From positions 49,117-113,116 of the forward strand of contig NZ_BCSX01000034.1 of the NCBI RefSeq assembly GCF_001570425.1: a stretch of 64,000 nucleotides of DNA. Reading direction: 5' to 3'. Below are positions 29,168 through 37,975 of this stretch, piece by piece. A program made the translations under genes and the position numbers. The notes beneath the pieces were generated by a model that worked only from the letters and a program-made list of their open reading frames with translations, was not told the DNA's origin and searched no databases. Positions within the stretch are counted from its first letter, which is position 1; every line of letters begins with the position of its first letter. Origin of the DNA: Mycolicibacterium brisbanense (lineage in GTDB: Bacteria; Actinomycetota; Actinomycetes; Mycobacteriales; Mycobacteriaceae).

Positions 29168-29212
29168 ATGTCCGAACAAAGTATTGACTTTCAGATGTGA
29201 GCGGTATTACAT
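29168..29212 (+). promoter_or_regulatory. Operator and promoter of the sugar ABC importer
   Basis: ATGTCCGAACAAAGT at 29168-29182 runs into TTGACT (29184-29189) and, 17 bases later, TTACAT (29207-29212). The arrangement of operator and -35 box is the same as in front of iolC. Confidence 0.72.
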
Positions 29213-29289
29213 CATGGGCGAGACCGTGTCGCTTGCCACTGGAGTCCAGGCGCACAAGCCCGCGGTGATGTCGAGGACGAGGAGAAGCA

Positions 29290-30276
29290 ATGAGGTTCAG
29301 TCGGCTCATCGCGGCGGCCGGGGCGAGCGTGCTCGTGCTCGGCGCCAGCGCATGTTCGAGCACCGGCGGTAAGCCTGCCAGCAACGGCGGAGGCATGGGC
29401 TCGGGCACGGCCGACACCCCGCGGGCGACCATCGCGATGATCACCCACGAGGTGCCGGGTGACTCGTTCTGGGACCTGGTCCGCAAGGGTGCCGAGACGG
29501 CCGCCAAGAAAGACAACATCGAACTGCGTTACTCCAACGACCCGGAGGCCCCCAACCAGGCGAACCTCGTGCAGACCGCCGTGGACAGCGGCGTCAAGGG
29601 CATTGCGGTGACGCTGGCCAAGCCTGACGCCATGAAGGGCGCGATCGAGAATGCCACGGCCAAGGGCATTCCGGTGGTGGCGTTCAACGCAGGCGCCGAC
29701 GCCTGGCAGGCCATGGGCGTCAAGGAGTTCTTCGGGCAGGACGAGTACATCTCGGGTCAGGGTGCCGGCAAGCGCGTCGCCGCCGAAGGCGCCAAGAAGG
29801 CCATCTGCGTCATTCAGGAGCAAGGCCACGTCGGGCTCGAATCCCGTTGTGCCGGTGTGAAGAACACGTTCCCCGGCGCTGAGGTGCTCAACGTCAACGG
29901 CAAGGACATGCCGTCGGTCGAGTCCACCATCACCGCCAAACTGCAACAGGACCCGAGCATCGACTACGTGATCACCCTCGGTGCGCCGTTTGCCATGACC
30001 GCGGTGCAATCGGTGAAGAACGCCAACAGCAAGGCCAAGGTCGGCACCTTCGACACCAACGCCGCCCTGGTCGGTGCGATCCAGAACGGCGATGTGCAGT
30101 GGGCCATCGACCAGCAGCCGTTCCTGCAGGGCTACTTGTCGGTCGACTCGCTGTGGCTTTACCTCAACAACGGCAACATCATCGGCGGCGGTCAGCCGAC
30201 GCTGACCGGGCCGTCGTTCATCGACAAGTCGAACATCGACGCCGTTGCCGAATACGCGAAGAACGGGACACGCTAG
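29290..30276 (+). CDS. Sugar ABC importer, substrate-binding lipoprotein
   Basis: A 328-residue periplasmic-binding-protein-like lipoprotein of the ribose/inositol (Peripla_BP_4) type. Residues 1-22 form a lipoprotein signal ending in LGASAC, with Cys22 the likely lipid anchor, though Ala at -3 is not the usual Leu. 'ATIAMITHEVPGDSFWDLVRKG' and 'VKGIAVTLAKPDAMKGAI' match the N-lobe; 'AIDQQPFLQGYLSVDSLWLYL' the C-lobe. RBS AGGAG. It heads a binding protein-permease-ATPase operon that probably brings in inositol or a related polyol. Confidence 0.9.
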   Translation: MRFSRLIAAAGASVLVLGASACSSTGGKPASNGGGMGSGTADTPRATIAMITHEVPGDSFWDLVRKGAETAAKKDNIELRYSNDPEAPNQANLVQTAVDSGVKGIAVTLAKPDAMKGAIENATAKGIPVVAFNAGADAWQAMGVKEFFGQDEYISGQGAGKRVAAEGAKKAICVIQEQGHVGLESRCAGVKNTFPGAEVLNVNGKDMPSVESTITAKLQQDPSIDYVITLGAPFAMTAVQSVKNANSKAKVGTFDTNAALVGAIQNGDVQWAIDQQPFLQGYLSVDSLWLYLNNGNIIGGGQPTLTGPSFIDKSNIDAVAEYAKNGTR

Positions 30277-30278
30277 AC

Positions 30279-31337
30279 ATGAGTACCCAGGCAGATCTCA
30301 ATCTCGAGACCCACAAGGTCGTCCGCGACGAACGGGTGAAGGAACAGAACCGGCTGCAGCGGTTACTGATCCGCCCCGAGATGGGTGCCTTCGTCGGCGC
30401 CGTCGGAATCTTCGTGCTGTTCCTCATCGTGGCTCCGCCGTTCCGCACCCCCGAGGCGCTGGCCACCGTGCTGTACGCGAGCTCGACCATCGGGATCATG
30501 GCGGTCGGTGTCGGCGTGCTGATGATCGGCGGCGAGTTCGACCTGTCCTCGGGCGTCGCGGTCACCACCTCGTCACTGGCCGCGTCGATGCTCAGCTACA
30601 ACCTGCACCTGAACCTGTGGACCGGCGCGGCGCTGTCGCTGGTGATCGCATTGTCCGTCGGGTTCTTCAACGGCTACATGGTGATGCGGACCAAGATTCC
30701 GTCCTTCCTCATCACGCTCAGTTCGTTCTTCATGCTCACCGGTATCAACCTGGCCGTAACCAAGCTGCTGTCGGGACAGGTCGCCACCCCCAGTGTGTCG
30801 GACATGCAGGGATTCGATTCCGGGCGAGCGGTTTTCGCGTCGTCGTTCACGCTGTTCGGGGTGTCGGTACGCATCACGGTGATCTGGTGGATCCTGTTCA
30901 CCGTCATCGCCACGTACGTGTTGTTCAAAACCCGGATCGGCAACTGGATCTTCGCGGTCGGCGGCAATCAGGACAGTGCGCGTGCGGTCGGTGTCCCGGT
31001 CACCAAGGTCAAGATCGGTCTGTTCATGCTGGTCAGCTTCTGCGCCTGGTTCGTGGGCATGCATCTGCTGTTCGCGTTCAACACCGTGCAATCCGGTCAG
31101 GGCATCGGCAACGAGTTCTTCTACATCATCGCCGCGGTCGTCGGTGGCTGCCTGCTCACCGGCGGATACGGCACCGCGGTCGGCACCCTGATCGGCGCAT
31201 TCATCTTCGGCATGACCAACCAGGGCATCGTCTATGCCGGCTGGAACCCGGACTGGTTCAAGTTCTTCCTGGGCGCAATGCTGCTGTTCGCGGTGATCGC
31301 CAACAACGTCGTCCGTAACTACGCAGCGAAAAGGTAA
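30279..31337 (+). CDS. Sugar ABC importer, permease
   Basis: A 352-residue RbsC-type membrane protein with about ten hydrophobic helices. 'VGVGVLMIGGEFDLSSGV' is the conserved substrate-path motif and 'GGNQDSARAVGVPVTKVKI' the ATPase-contact (EAA-like) loop. The ATG lies 2 bases after the binding-protein stop; the long open frame upstream belongs to a shadow of that gene. Partner of the single-domain ATPase that follows. Confidence 0.92.
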   Translation: MSTQADLNLETHKVVRDERVKEQNRLQRLLIRPEMGAFVGAVGIFVLFLIVAPPFRTPEALATVLYASSTIGIMAVGVGVLMIGGEFDLSSGVAVTTSSLAASMLSYNLHLNLWTGAALSLVIALSVGFFNGYMVMRTKIPSFLITLSSFFMLTGINLAVTKLLSGQVATPSVSDMQGFDSGRAVFASSFTLFGVSVRITVIWWILFTVIATYVLFKTRIGNWIFAVGGNQDSARAVGVPVTKVKIGLFMLVSFCAWFVGMHLLFAFNTVQSGQGIGNEFFYIIAAVVGGCLLTGGYGTAVGTLIGAFIFGMTNQGIVYAGWNPDWFKFFLGAMLLFAVIANNVVRNYAAKR

Positions 31338-31341
31338 GTAG

Positions 31342-32160
31342 ATGAGCACAACTGCTGAGGCCCCGATCGCCGAGACGCCGTCGGGTGGCGAGGTACCGCT
31401 GGTCGAGCTCAAGCACGTCGGCAAGAGCTACGGAAACATCATCGCGCTCAAGGACATCAACCTGCGGGTGGGTGCCGGTGAGGTGACGGGCGTGCTCGGA
31501 GACAACGGTGCGGGCAAGTCCACATTGATCAAGATCATCGCCGGGTTGCACAAGCCCACCGAGGGCGAACTGCTCATCGACGGCAAGCCCACGGTGTTCG
31601 AGTCGCCCAAGGACTCGCTGAAGTCCGGCATCGCCACGGTGTACCAGGACCTGGCCGTGGTGTCGCTGATGCCGGTGTGGCGCAACTTCTTTCTCGGCAA
31701 CGAACTGCGGAAGAAGGGCTTGCTGAAGTCACTGGACATCAGTGCGATGCGGGCGACCACCATCTCCGAACTGCACAAGATGGGCATCGACCTGCCTGAC
31801 GTGGACGCGCCGATCGGGTCCCTGTCCGGCGGCCAGCGTCAGTGTGTGGCGATCGCGCGGGCCGTCTTCTTCGGTGCGCGTGTGCTGATTCTCGACGAGC
31901 CCACCGCCGCGCTGGGCGTCAAGCAGTCCGGCATGGTGCTGCGCTACATCACCGCTGCCAAGGAACAGGGGTTCGGGGTCATCTTCATCACCCACAACCC
32001 ACACCACGCCCACATGGTGGGCGACCACTTCGTGCTGCTCAACCGCGGTCGGCAGAAGCTGGACTGCACCTACGACGAAATCACCCTCGAGCACCTCACC
32101 CAGCAGATGGCCGGTGGCGACGAACTAGAGGCGCTCAGCCACGAGCTGGGCCGCAAGTAG
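31342..32160 (+). CDS. Sugar ABC importer, single-domain ATPase
   Basis: A 272-residue nucleotide-binding protein. Walker A is GDNGAGKST, signature LSGGQRQCVAIARA, Walker B VLILDEPTAAL, then the switch His in 'FITHNPHHA'. Ribose-type importers usually have a fused double ATPase of about 500 residues; here only one domain is present, as in the fructose-type FrcA, so it should work as a homodimer. It starts 4 bases after the permease stop. A palindromic repeat follows the gene. Confidence 0.92.
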   Translation: MSTTAEAPIAETPSGGEVPLVELKHVGKSYGNIIALKDINLRVGAGEVTGVLGDNGAGKSTLIKIIAGLHKPTEGELLIDGKPTVFESPKDSLKSGIATVYQDLAVVSLMPVWRNFFLGNELRKKGLLKSLDISAMRATTISELHKMGIDLPDVDAPIGSLSGGQRQCVAIARAVFFGARVLILDEPTAALGVKQSGMVLRYITAAKEQGFGVIFITHNPHHAHMVGDHFVLLNRGRQKLDCTYDEITLEHLTQQMAGGDELEALSHELGRK

Positions 32161-32198
32161 CCTGCCACCGCGCGCGCCCAGCACCTCGGCCCTGCACC

Positions 32199-32259
32199 GC
32201 GAGCGTGCGTGTCTGCCGGCTGACACGCCGTGTCCAGCCAGCAGTTCACGCACGCTCGC
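32199..32259. repeat. Intergenic palindromic repeat, GGCGTGTC family (copy 4)
   Basis: GCGAGCGTGCGTG and CACGCACGCTCGC form perfect 13-bp arms; the centre carries GACACGCCGTGTC. It lies between convergent genes and may end both transcripts. Confidence 0.78.
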
Positions 32260-32265
32260 GCGGCT

Positions 32266-32339
32266 GGACTAGCGCGGGCCGGACTAGCCGGGTCGAACTA
32301 ACGGGGCCGGACTAGCGCAGGTCGGACTGACGCCGGGTC
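32266..32339. repeat. Imperfect 14-15 bp tandem repeat, five units
   Basis: Units begin GGACTAG or close variants at 32266, 32281, 32295, 32309 and 32324 and end GGGCC, GGGTC or AGGTC. The array runs through the stop codon of the minus-strand gene, so the last residues of that protein (TRRQSDLR) are encoded by repeat units. Confidence 0.7.
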
Positions 32340-32836
32340 AGCGCGAACACCCGCAGCGCGCGGTCGGTGCGGTTCTGGTACGCGCTATACATGGGATAGC
32401 TGAGGAAGCGTTTCAGCGCCCCTTCGCGGTCCGCCCCATCCAGCACGGTCGCCTGCACCGGGATCTCCTCACCGGCTATCGAGACCGAGGCGTGCGGGTT
32501 GGCGATCAAATTGGCCGACCACGACGGATGATGCTCCTGGCCGAAGTTACTGCCCAACAACAGCAACCGGTGACCGTCGTGGATATAGCTGAGGACGGTG
32601 GTCCGCTGCTGGCCTGACTTCCGACCGGTGGTGGTCAACAACAGTTCCGGCAGCGCCATCGGCCCGAACAGTGAGTATCGGCCTTTGCTGCGGTCCAGGA
32701 GTAGCTCGTCGAGCGGAACGAGTGCGCGGATCACCTTCGATCCGAATGACGACGCCGCAAATGCGAACACCGGCTTGAACACGGGCGACGGCTTCTCGCG
32801 CCCCCAACTGCTGTGCGGGAAGGATGCTTCGGCCAT
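32312..32836 (-). CDS. Deazaflavin (F420)-dependent nitroreductase-family protein
   Basis: A 174-residue protein of the Ddn/FDOR-A split-barrel family common in mycobacteria. 'LLLTTTGRKSGQQRTTVLSYI' and 'LLLLGSNFGQEHHPSWSANLIANPHASVSI' are the F420-binding signatures. It probably reduces a quinone or similar substrate using F420H2; the natural substrate is unknown. ATG at 32836 fits the usual N-terminus. The last codons fall in a tandem repeat. It follows the AraC-type gene on the same strand. Confidence 0.87.
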   Translation of the reverse strand: MAEASFPHSSWGREKPSPVFKPVFAFAASSFGSKVIRALVPLDELLLDRSKGRYSLFGPMALPELLLTTTGRKSGQQRTTVLSYIHDGHRLLLLGSNFGQEHHPSWSANLIANPHASVSIAGEEIPVQATVLDGADREGALKRFLSYPMYSAYQNRTDRALRVFALTRRQSDLR

Positions 32837-32891
32837 CCCGACATTGTGCGCAGCCGACCGCGGAGGCGGGGCGGAATCGCGCTTCACGCCG

Positions 32892-33806
32892 TCACGGGAA
32901 CCCCGTGGCTTCGGTCGCCGAACCCACCGCGCGTAACTGTGCGGCATCCTGACCCGGTGGGGTGCCGAACATCCTGCGGTATTCGCGATTGAACTGCGAC
33001 GGGCTGTCATAACCCACTCGGTGCCCGACGCCGGCGATGTCACCGGGTTGCGTCAACAGCAGTGATCGGGCGTTCTGCAGCCGAATTCGCTTCTGGAACT
33101 GCAGTGGGCTCATCGCGGTGACGCCCCGGAACTGACGATGAAACGCCGACGCGCTCATCCCGGCCATCTTGGCCAGCTGTTCGATCCGAACCGGCTCGGC
33201 GTAGTTGTCGCGCATCCAGGCGATGGCGCGATTGATGTGCGCCAAATAGCTGTCGGCGGTGCCGATCTGCCGAACCGTGGATCCGTGCCGACCGGTCAGC
33301 AAGCGCCACAGGATCTCTTGTTCGATCAGCGGGCCGAGCACGGGTGCGTCGGCGGGGTGCTCCAGAAGCCGCAACATCCGCGCGACGGCGTCAAGCAACT
33401 CGGGACAGGCATCGCCAGTGGCGATCGCCGGAGCTGCTGCACGCGACACGGATTCGGCAGGCGCCTGCAACATCAACGTCGACAACACGGCCGGCCGCAG
33501 CACCAATCCCATCGCCAACGACGGATGCGATGCGGTGGTGTCGAGGTAGTGCCCCGTCACCGGAACGCTGGCGGCCACGATCAGGTATTGCGCCGAACGG
33601 TATTCGAAAACCTCGTCACCGAGCAGCAATCGCTTGCCGCCCTGCGCCATCACGACCAGCAGCGGTTCGGTCAGTGAGTAATCCGGGCTGTGAGCTCCGG
33701 CGACCTTCGACAACAGCAACCCGGCGACGGACGAACCCAGATCAGGCCGGGCGTGCGTGTCGATCAACCGGCGCATCTCGGTGAGTGAATCCGGTCCGTT
33801 GGGCAT
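32892..33806 (-). CDS. AraC-family regulator
   Basis: A 304-residue regulator with an N-terminal AraC_N (PF06719-type) sensor (SVAGLLLSKVAGAHSPDYSL; 'ALVVMAQGGKR'-like region) and a C-terminal double helix-turn-helix ('IEQLAKMAGMSASAFHRQFRG' and 'VGHRVGYDSPSQFNREYRRMFG'). The first ATG downstream of the open frame, at 33806, is preferred; on the minus strand a TTATCT box lies 6 bases upstream, so it may be leaderless. It is divergent from the aldo/keto reductase, its likely target. Confidence 0.88.
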   Translation of the reverse strand: MPNGPDSLTEMRRLIDTHARPDLGSSVAGLLLSKVAGAHSPDYSLTEPLLVVMAQGGKRLLLGDEVFEYRSAQYLIVAASVPVTGHYLDTTASHPSLAMGLVLRPAVLSTLMLQAPAESVSRAAAPAIATGDACPELLDAVARMLRLLEHPADAPVLGPLIEQEILWRLLTGRHGSTVRQIGTADSYLAHINRAIAWMRDNYAEPVRIEQLAKMAGMSASAFHRQFRGVTAMSPLQFQKRIRLQNARSLLLTQPGDIAGVGHRVGYDSPSQFNREYRRMFGTPPGQDAAQLRAVGSATEATGFP

Positions 33807-33958
33807 GGCCTCAGATAACCACGCCCAAGCGACGCCGATGATCATATCCCGCAGAGTCGAGCAGGATCGTGCAAGAGCCCGCGCGGATCGATCTACCCGT
33901 TTCAGTCGTCCAGGTCTTCGATGGAGGTATCCAATTCACCGCGTAAAGGAGCAATTTC

Positions 33959-35041
33959 ATGGCACTCGACAGCTACGTCACTCTCGGACGGTCCGGTTTG
34001 CGCGTCAGCCCATTCGCACTCGGGGCGATGACGTTCGGAGAGGATCCCGGTGCGGCGGGAACCAGCGTCGAGGAATCTGAGCGCATCCTCGCCACCTACC
34101 TCGATCGCGGCGGCAACTTCATCGACACCGCCAATTTCTACACCAACGGGCATTCCGAGAAGATTCTCGGCGACTTCTTCGCCCTCAGCCCGGGCCGTCG
34201 CCAGCGTGTGGTGCTCGCCTCGAAATTCTTCACCAATCTGTTCCCCGGCGACCCCAACGGCGGGGGAGCCGGCCGGTCGTCGATCATCGCGCAGCTGCAC
34301 GAATCCCTGCGCCGGCTGCACACCGACTACCTCGATGTGTACTGGCTGCACAACTGGGACCGGCACACCCCGATCGAGGAAACCATGCGCACGCTCGATG
34401 ACCTGGTCCGCGCGGGCACCGTCCGCTACCTCGGGTTTTCCAATACGCCGGCCTGGGTCACCGCGCAGGCTCAGACCATGGCACTGCTGCGAGGCTGGAC
34501 CCCGCTGATCGCACTGCAGGTCGAGTACTCGCTGCTGGCCCGCACGGTCGAAGGCGAACTGGCACCGTTGGCGGCCGATCAGGGAATGGCCCTGGTGCCG
34601 TGGAGCCCGCTGAAGAATGGCTTTCTCTCGGGCAAGTACCGCCGAGGCGCCGAGGTGGTCGACTCCGCGCGGGCGGCCTACGTCGGTGGTCCGGACGACG
34701 CGCAGTACGACGTCATCGAGACCGTCGCCGATATCGCCGACGAACTCGAAACATCCTCGGCTGCAGTGGCACTCGCGTGGTTGCGGGCCCGCACTGGAAC
34801 CGTGGTCCCGATCATCGGGGCCCGACGGCTGGCTCACCTGGAATCGAACCTGGCGGGGCTCGATGTCGTTCTGCGGCCAGATCAGCTCACGCGCCTCGAC
34901 AAGGTGTCCGCGCCGACGCTCGACTACCCCGCGGATCTCAACGGCGCGATGCGGGCGATGCTTCAGTTCGCCGGGACCACCGTCGACGGGCAGACTTCCG
35001 GGGTCTACCCGCCGCTGCTGGCCAGCGATGTGCGGTACTGA
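33959..35041 (+). CDS. Aldo/keto reductase
   Basis: A 360-residue NADP-dependent TIM barrel of the AKR superfamily. The catalytic set is visible: Asp and Tyr in 'FIDTANFYTNGHSEKILG', Lys in 'VVLASKFF', His in 'YWLHNWDRHTP'. Cofactor motif near 'VVPIIGARRLAHLESNLAGLDV'. RBS AAAGGAG. It reduces aldehydes or ketones; the substrate is not clear. The divergent AraC gene probably controls it. Confidence 0.92.
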   Translation: MALDSYVTLGRSGLRVSPFALGAMTFGEDPGAAGTSVEESERILATYLDRGGNFIDTANFYTNGHSEKILGDFFALSPGRRQRVVLASKFFTNLFPGDPNGGGAGRSSIIAQLHESLRRLHTDYLDVYWLHNWDRHTPIEETMRTLDDLVRAGTVRYLGFSNTPAWVTAQAQTMALLRGWTPLIALQVEYSLLARTVEGELAPLAADQGMALVPWSPLKNGFLSGKYRRGAEVVDSARAAYVGGPDDAQYDVIETVADIADELETSSAAVALAWLRARTGTVVPIIGARRLAHLESNLAGLDVVLRPDQLTRLDKVSAPTLDYPADLNGAMRAMLQFAGTTVDGQTSGVYPPLLASDVRY

Positions 35042-35053
35042 CCAGACAACGCG

Positions 35054-37678
35054 TCAGTTCGTTTTCGGGACGACCTTCGAGTCGGCGTGGTGCAGTACCA
35101 CTTTCGCCAACTCGTCGCGGTCGGTGACGTCGAGTTTGGTACACGCGCGATAGAGATGTCCTTCGACGGTGCGCACCGACAGCGTCAGGCGTTTCGCGAT
35201 TTCGCGGTTCGACAACCCTTCGGCAACCAGCGCGACGATCTCGCGCTCGCGGGATGTCACCGGCAGTGGATGCGCCGCCGATCTGATCGCAGGCGTTGTG
35301 GCCCCACCACATTCGGCTGCCAGATGCAGGGCCCGCGCGGCCGATTCGGTGCCTTGCCGCCGTTGCCCGGCGCGGTCGTGCAGGGGCGCGGCCTGCGCGG
35401 CGGAATCCGCGGCCGACAACAGCAGTCCGGCCTTCTCGAATTCCGCGCTGACCGCATCGAGCGCCTGCCCGTCGGAGGCAGCGACCGCCGCGGCGTGGCG
35501 GGCGTAGATGGCTGCCACCGGGCCGTCGACGCGTTGTGCCAGTGCGGCAAGGCGCCTCGCGACCGTGCGGTCGCCAAAGCGTGCCGCATGGTGCAGCGCT
35601 TCGGCAGCAGCGGCGTACTGGCCCGAGTTCTCTGCGAGATCAGCAGCGGCGCAAGCTAATTCGATCGCTGCACGGTCATGGCCCTTAGCCGCGGCCAGCC
35701 ACGATCGCGCAACAAGCCGTTGCGGCTCATGCAGTGCCATGAACGCCCCGGAGTGCTCTGTCGCGTCGTCCAGCACCCGTTCGGTCTGCTGTGACCTGCC
35801 CAGCGCGGCGTAGGCCCGGGCCAACAGCAGCCGTGCAGGTAGTCGCCAGGGCAACGAGGCCTCGGTGGTGAGCGCTGCCAACGCCTGTTCGATGGACGAA
35901 ATGGCTTGCGGGAAGTGCCCGCGGTACGTGGCGACCAATCCCGCGATGATCTTCGCGATCGCCCACCCCGCGAACTGGCCCGGTGACGAGAAGTCGACGT
36001 ATTCGGCTGCCCGGCGGTCGGCCAGATCCAGCTGACCGACGTAGGTCAACGCCAGCACGTCGCAGTACCGAACCATGATGCGGATCATGCCGTCGGTGGC
36101 CTTCTGTTCGGCGCGGCACCTGGCAGCGATCGGTTCGAAGTCGCCTCCGCGCCCGGCGACCGGCATGGCCAGTCCCGCACTGAAAGCGGCGAATTCGAAT
36201 GCCTGGTCGGGTGCGCTGGTATCGGCGAGGATGCGCTCGGCTGCGGCCAACCCATCGGCAATTCGGTTCTCGTGCACTGCCAATGCCGATGCGGTCGCAT
36301 CGACGATCAGTCTGAGGCTGGGATGGGTGACTCGCTCGCACAGCACGTCGAGCACTTCATGCGCCCGGGTGACATCGCCCATCGACCAGAAGAGCAGGGA
36401 GAGACGGGGAATGCCCCACTGGACGAGTTGCAATTCGTCCAGACTCGCGGGGTCGAAGCGAGCGAGGATCTCGTCGGCCTGCATCGGGTGGCCTTGCCAC
36501 AGCAGCGCCCGCGACAAGAGCGCGGCCGCCCGTAGACCGCCACCGCATTCGAGCGCGGTGCGGGCCAGCTCTTGACCGAGCGGCAGGTTGGACAGGAACA
36601 TCGCGTCCTTGGCCGCGGCGACGACAAGGTCGGTGTCCACGGGCTGATCGCTGTCGACGTAGAGCTGCGCCAGTCGAATGCGGCTGACGGGCGTGTCCAG
36701 TTTGCGGTCGCGAAGGACCTGCACGAGGCGGCCTCTGAGCTTGCGTGCCACCCCGGTTCGCACGTGACAGCGGATGACGTCTCCGTACAGCGGGTGGCTG
36801 AACCGGGCGTTGACGATTCGTGCGCCGTCGGGGGCGAGTCGGATCAGCCCTTGCGCCTCGGCGGCGTCCACGGCCTGCTCGCCGGCCAGCTCGTAGAGCG
36901 CGTCGATGTCGAGTGGCTCGCACAGTGCCAACAGCGTCAACGCATTGACAACATCGGCGCCCGCGTGATCGAGCCTCGACTTCATCAGCGCGGCCAAGCC
37001 CGACGGCACCACTGTGCGGCCGCGCCATTGCCACACGCCGTTGACCTCGGCCAAGGTACCGGCCTCCAACGCGCCTTCGACCAGATGCCTTAGGAATAGC
37101 GGATTTCCGCCCGATGCCTCCCACATCACGTCGGCGCTCAAGCCCTCCAGCGTCCCACCGAGGACCGATTCCACGAGCGCGATGCTCTGCTGCTTGGAGA
37201 ACGGTAGGAGCTCGAAGCGTTCCAGGTAACCGTCTTTCCACAGTGAGGTGACAGCGTCTGGCACCGGCTCGCCGCTGCGGACGATCGCCACGATGTGTCC
37301 AGCCCGATCGACGGCGATCTGGTGGAGCAGCATCGCCGATAGTTGATCGAGCAAATGCGCGTCGTCGACGCCGATTACGGTGCTTTCACCGTCGAGGACG
37401 GAGGCCCGGGCCGACGCGATGAGGGCAACCGGATCGCGTGAGGCCAGTGGGTTCACGCATGACGCGAAGGCGCCGAGGGGGATGTTCCGTGAGGATTCGG
37501 TGCATGCGGCCCAGCGGACATTCGAACGCAACGACGTCGTGACGGTGCGGGCCAGCGTCGTCTTACCGACCCCTGCCGCGCCCACGAGGACGACGCCACA
37601 GGTGTCGGTGGCGGTCAGCGCCGATCTGATCGCATCGTGTTCGGCACGGCGCTCCAGTAGCTGCCAATGGCGTGCCAC
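35054..37678 (-). CDS. Large ATP-binding LuxR-family regulator (LAL/MalT-like)
   Basis: An 874-residue signal-transduction ATPase. Walker A is GAAGVGKT at 33-40 and Walker B is VIGVDD near 101-106. The middle is alpha-helical repeats of TPR type. The last 65 residues are a LuxR helix-turn-helix (LPVTSREREIVALVAEGLSNREIAKRL; 'SVRTVEGHLYRACTKLDVTDRDELAKVV'). GTG at 37678 starts just before the ATPase domain; the frame is open upstream, so the exact start is uncertain. It is divergent from a secreted serine protease, which it may activate. Confidence 0.85.
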   Translation of the reverse strand: MARHWQLLERRAEHDAIRSALTATDTCGVVLVGAAGVGKTTLARTVTTSLRSNVRWAACTESSRNIPLGAFASCVNPLASRDPVALIASARASVLDGESTVIGVDDAHLLDQLSAMLLHQIAVDRAGHIVAIVRSGEPVPDAVTSLWKDGYLERFELLPFSKQQSIALVESVLGGTLEGLSADVMWEASGGNPLFLRHLVEGALEAGTLAEVNGVWQWRGRTVVPSGLAALMKSRLDHAGADVVNALTLLALCEPLDIDALYELAGEQAVDAAEAQGLIRLAPDGARIVNARFSHPLYGDVIRCHVRTGVARKLRGRLVQVLRDRKLDTPVSRIRLAQLYVDSDQPVDTDLVVAAAKDAMFLSNLPLGQELARTALECGGGLRAAALLSRALLWQGHPMQADEILARFDPASLDELQLVQWGIPRLSLLFWSMGDVTRAHEVLDVLCERVTHPSLRLIVDATASALAVHENRIADGLAAAERILADTSAPDQAFEFAAFSAGLAMPVAGRGGDFEPIAARCRAEQKATDGMIRIMVRYCDVLALTYVGQLDLADRRAAEYVDFSSPGQFAGWAIAKIIAGLVATYRGHFPQAISSIEQALAALTTEASLPWRLPARLLLARAYAALGRSQQTERVLDDATEHSGAFMALHEPQRLVARSWLAAAKGHDRAAIELACAAADLAENSGQYAAAAEALHHAARFGDRTVARRLAALAQRVDGPVAAIYARHAAAVAASDGQALDAVSAEFEKAGLLLSAADSAAQAAPLHDRAGQRRQGTESAARALHLAAECGGATTPAIRSAAHPLPVTSREREIVALVAEGLSNREIAKRLTLSVRTVEGHLYRACTKLDVTDRDELAKVVLHHADSKVVPKTN

Positions 37679-37882
37679 GTTAAAAGTGTAGGCGTCAATA
37701 TCACCGGCCACGCGAGAAGAAGCGCAACGCAGCCCGACCGTCAGCAATTCCGGATCGGGTGCATGCCGCGCGACCAAAGCTGCCGATAAGCTGTGATGTA
37801 GCTGAAGAATTCGCTGATCGACTCGTACCGTCGGCAACTATTCGTCGGTACCCCTGCGGGCTTCGGTGGTTCGGCACCCATA

Positions 37883-37899
37883 CGAGTAGTGACTACTCG
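37883..37899. promoter_or_regulatory. 17-bp palindrome in the regulator-protease spacer
   Basis: CGAGTAGT-G-ACTACTCG is a perfect palindrome about 77 bases before the protease ATG. A looser pair GTACCG/CGGTAC is at 37825-37851. Such symmetry suits a LuxR-type activator; the partner is inferred. Confidence 0.5.
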
Positions 37900-37975
37900 C
37901 GATTCTCGTCGTTCGCAGCCATACGTTGCGAGGGTATCGACCGATACGAACCACTTCACCAAGGAGAAAAGTGAC

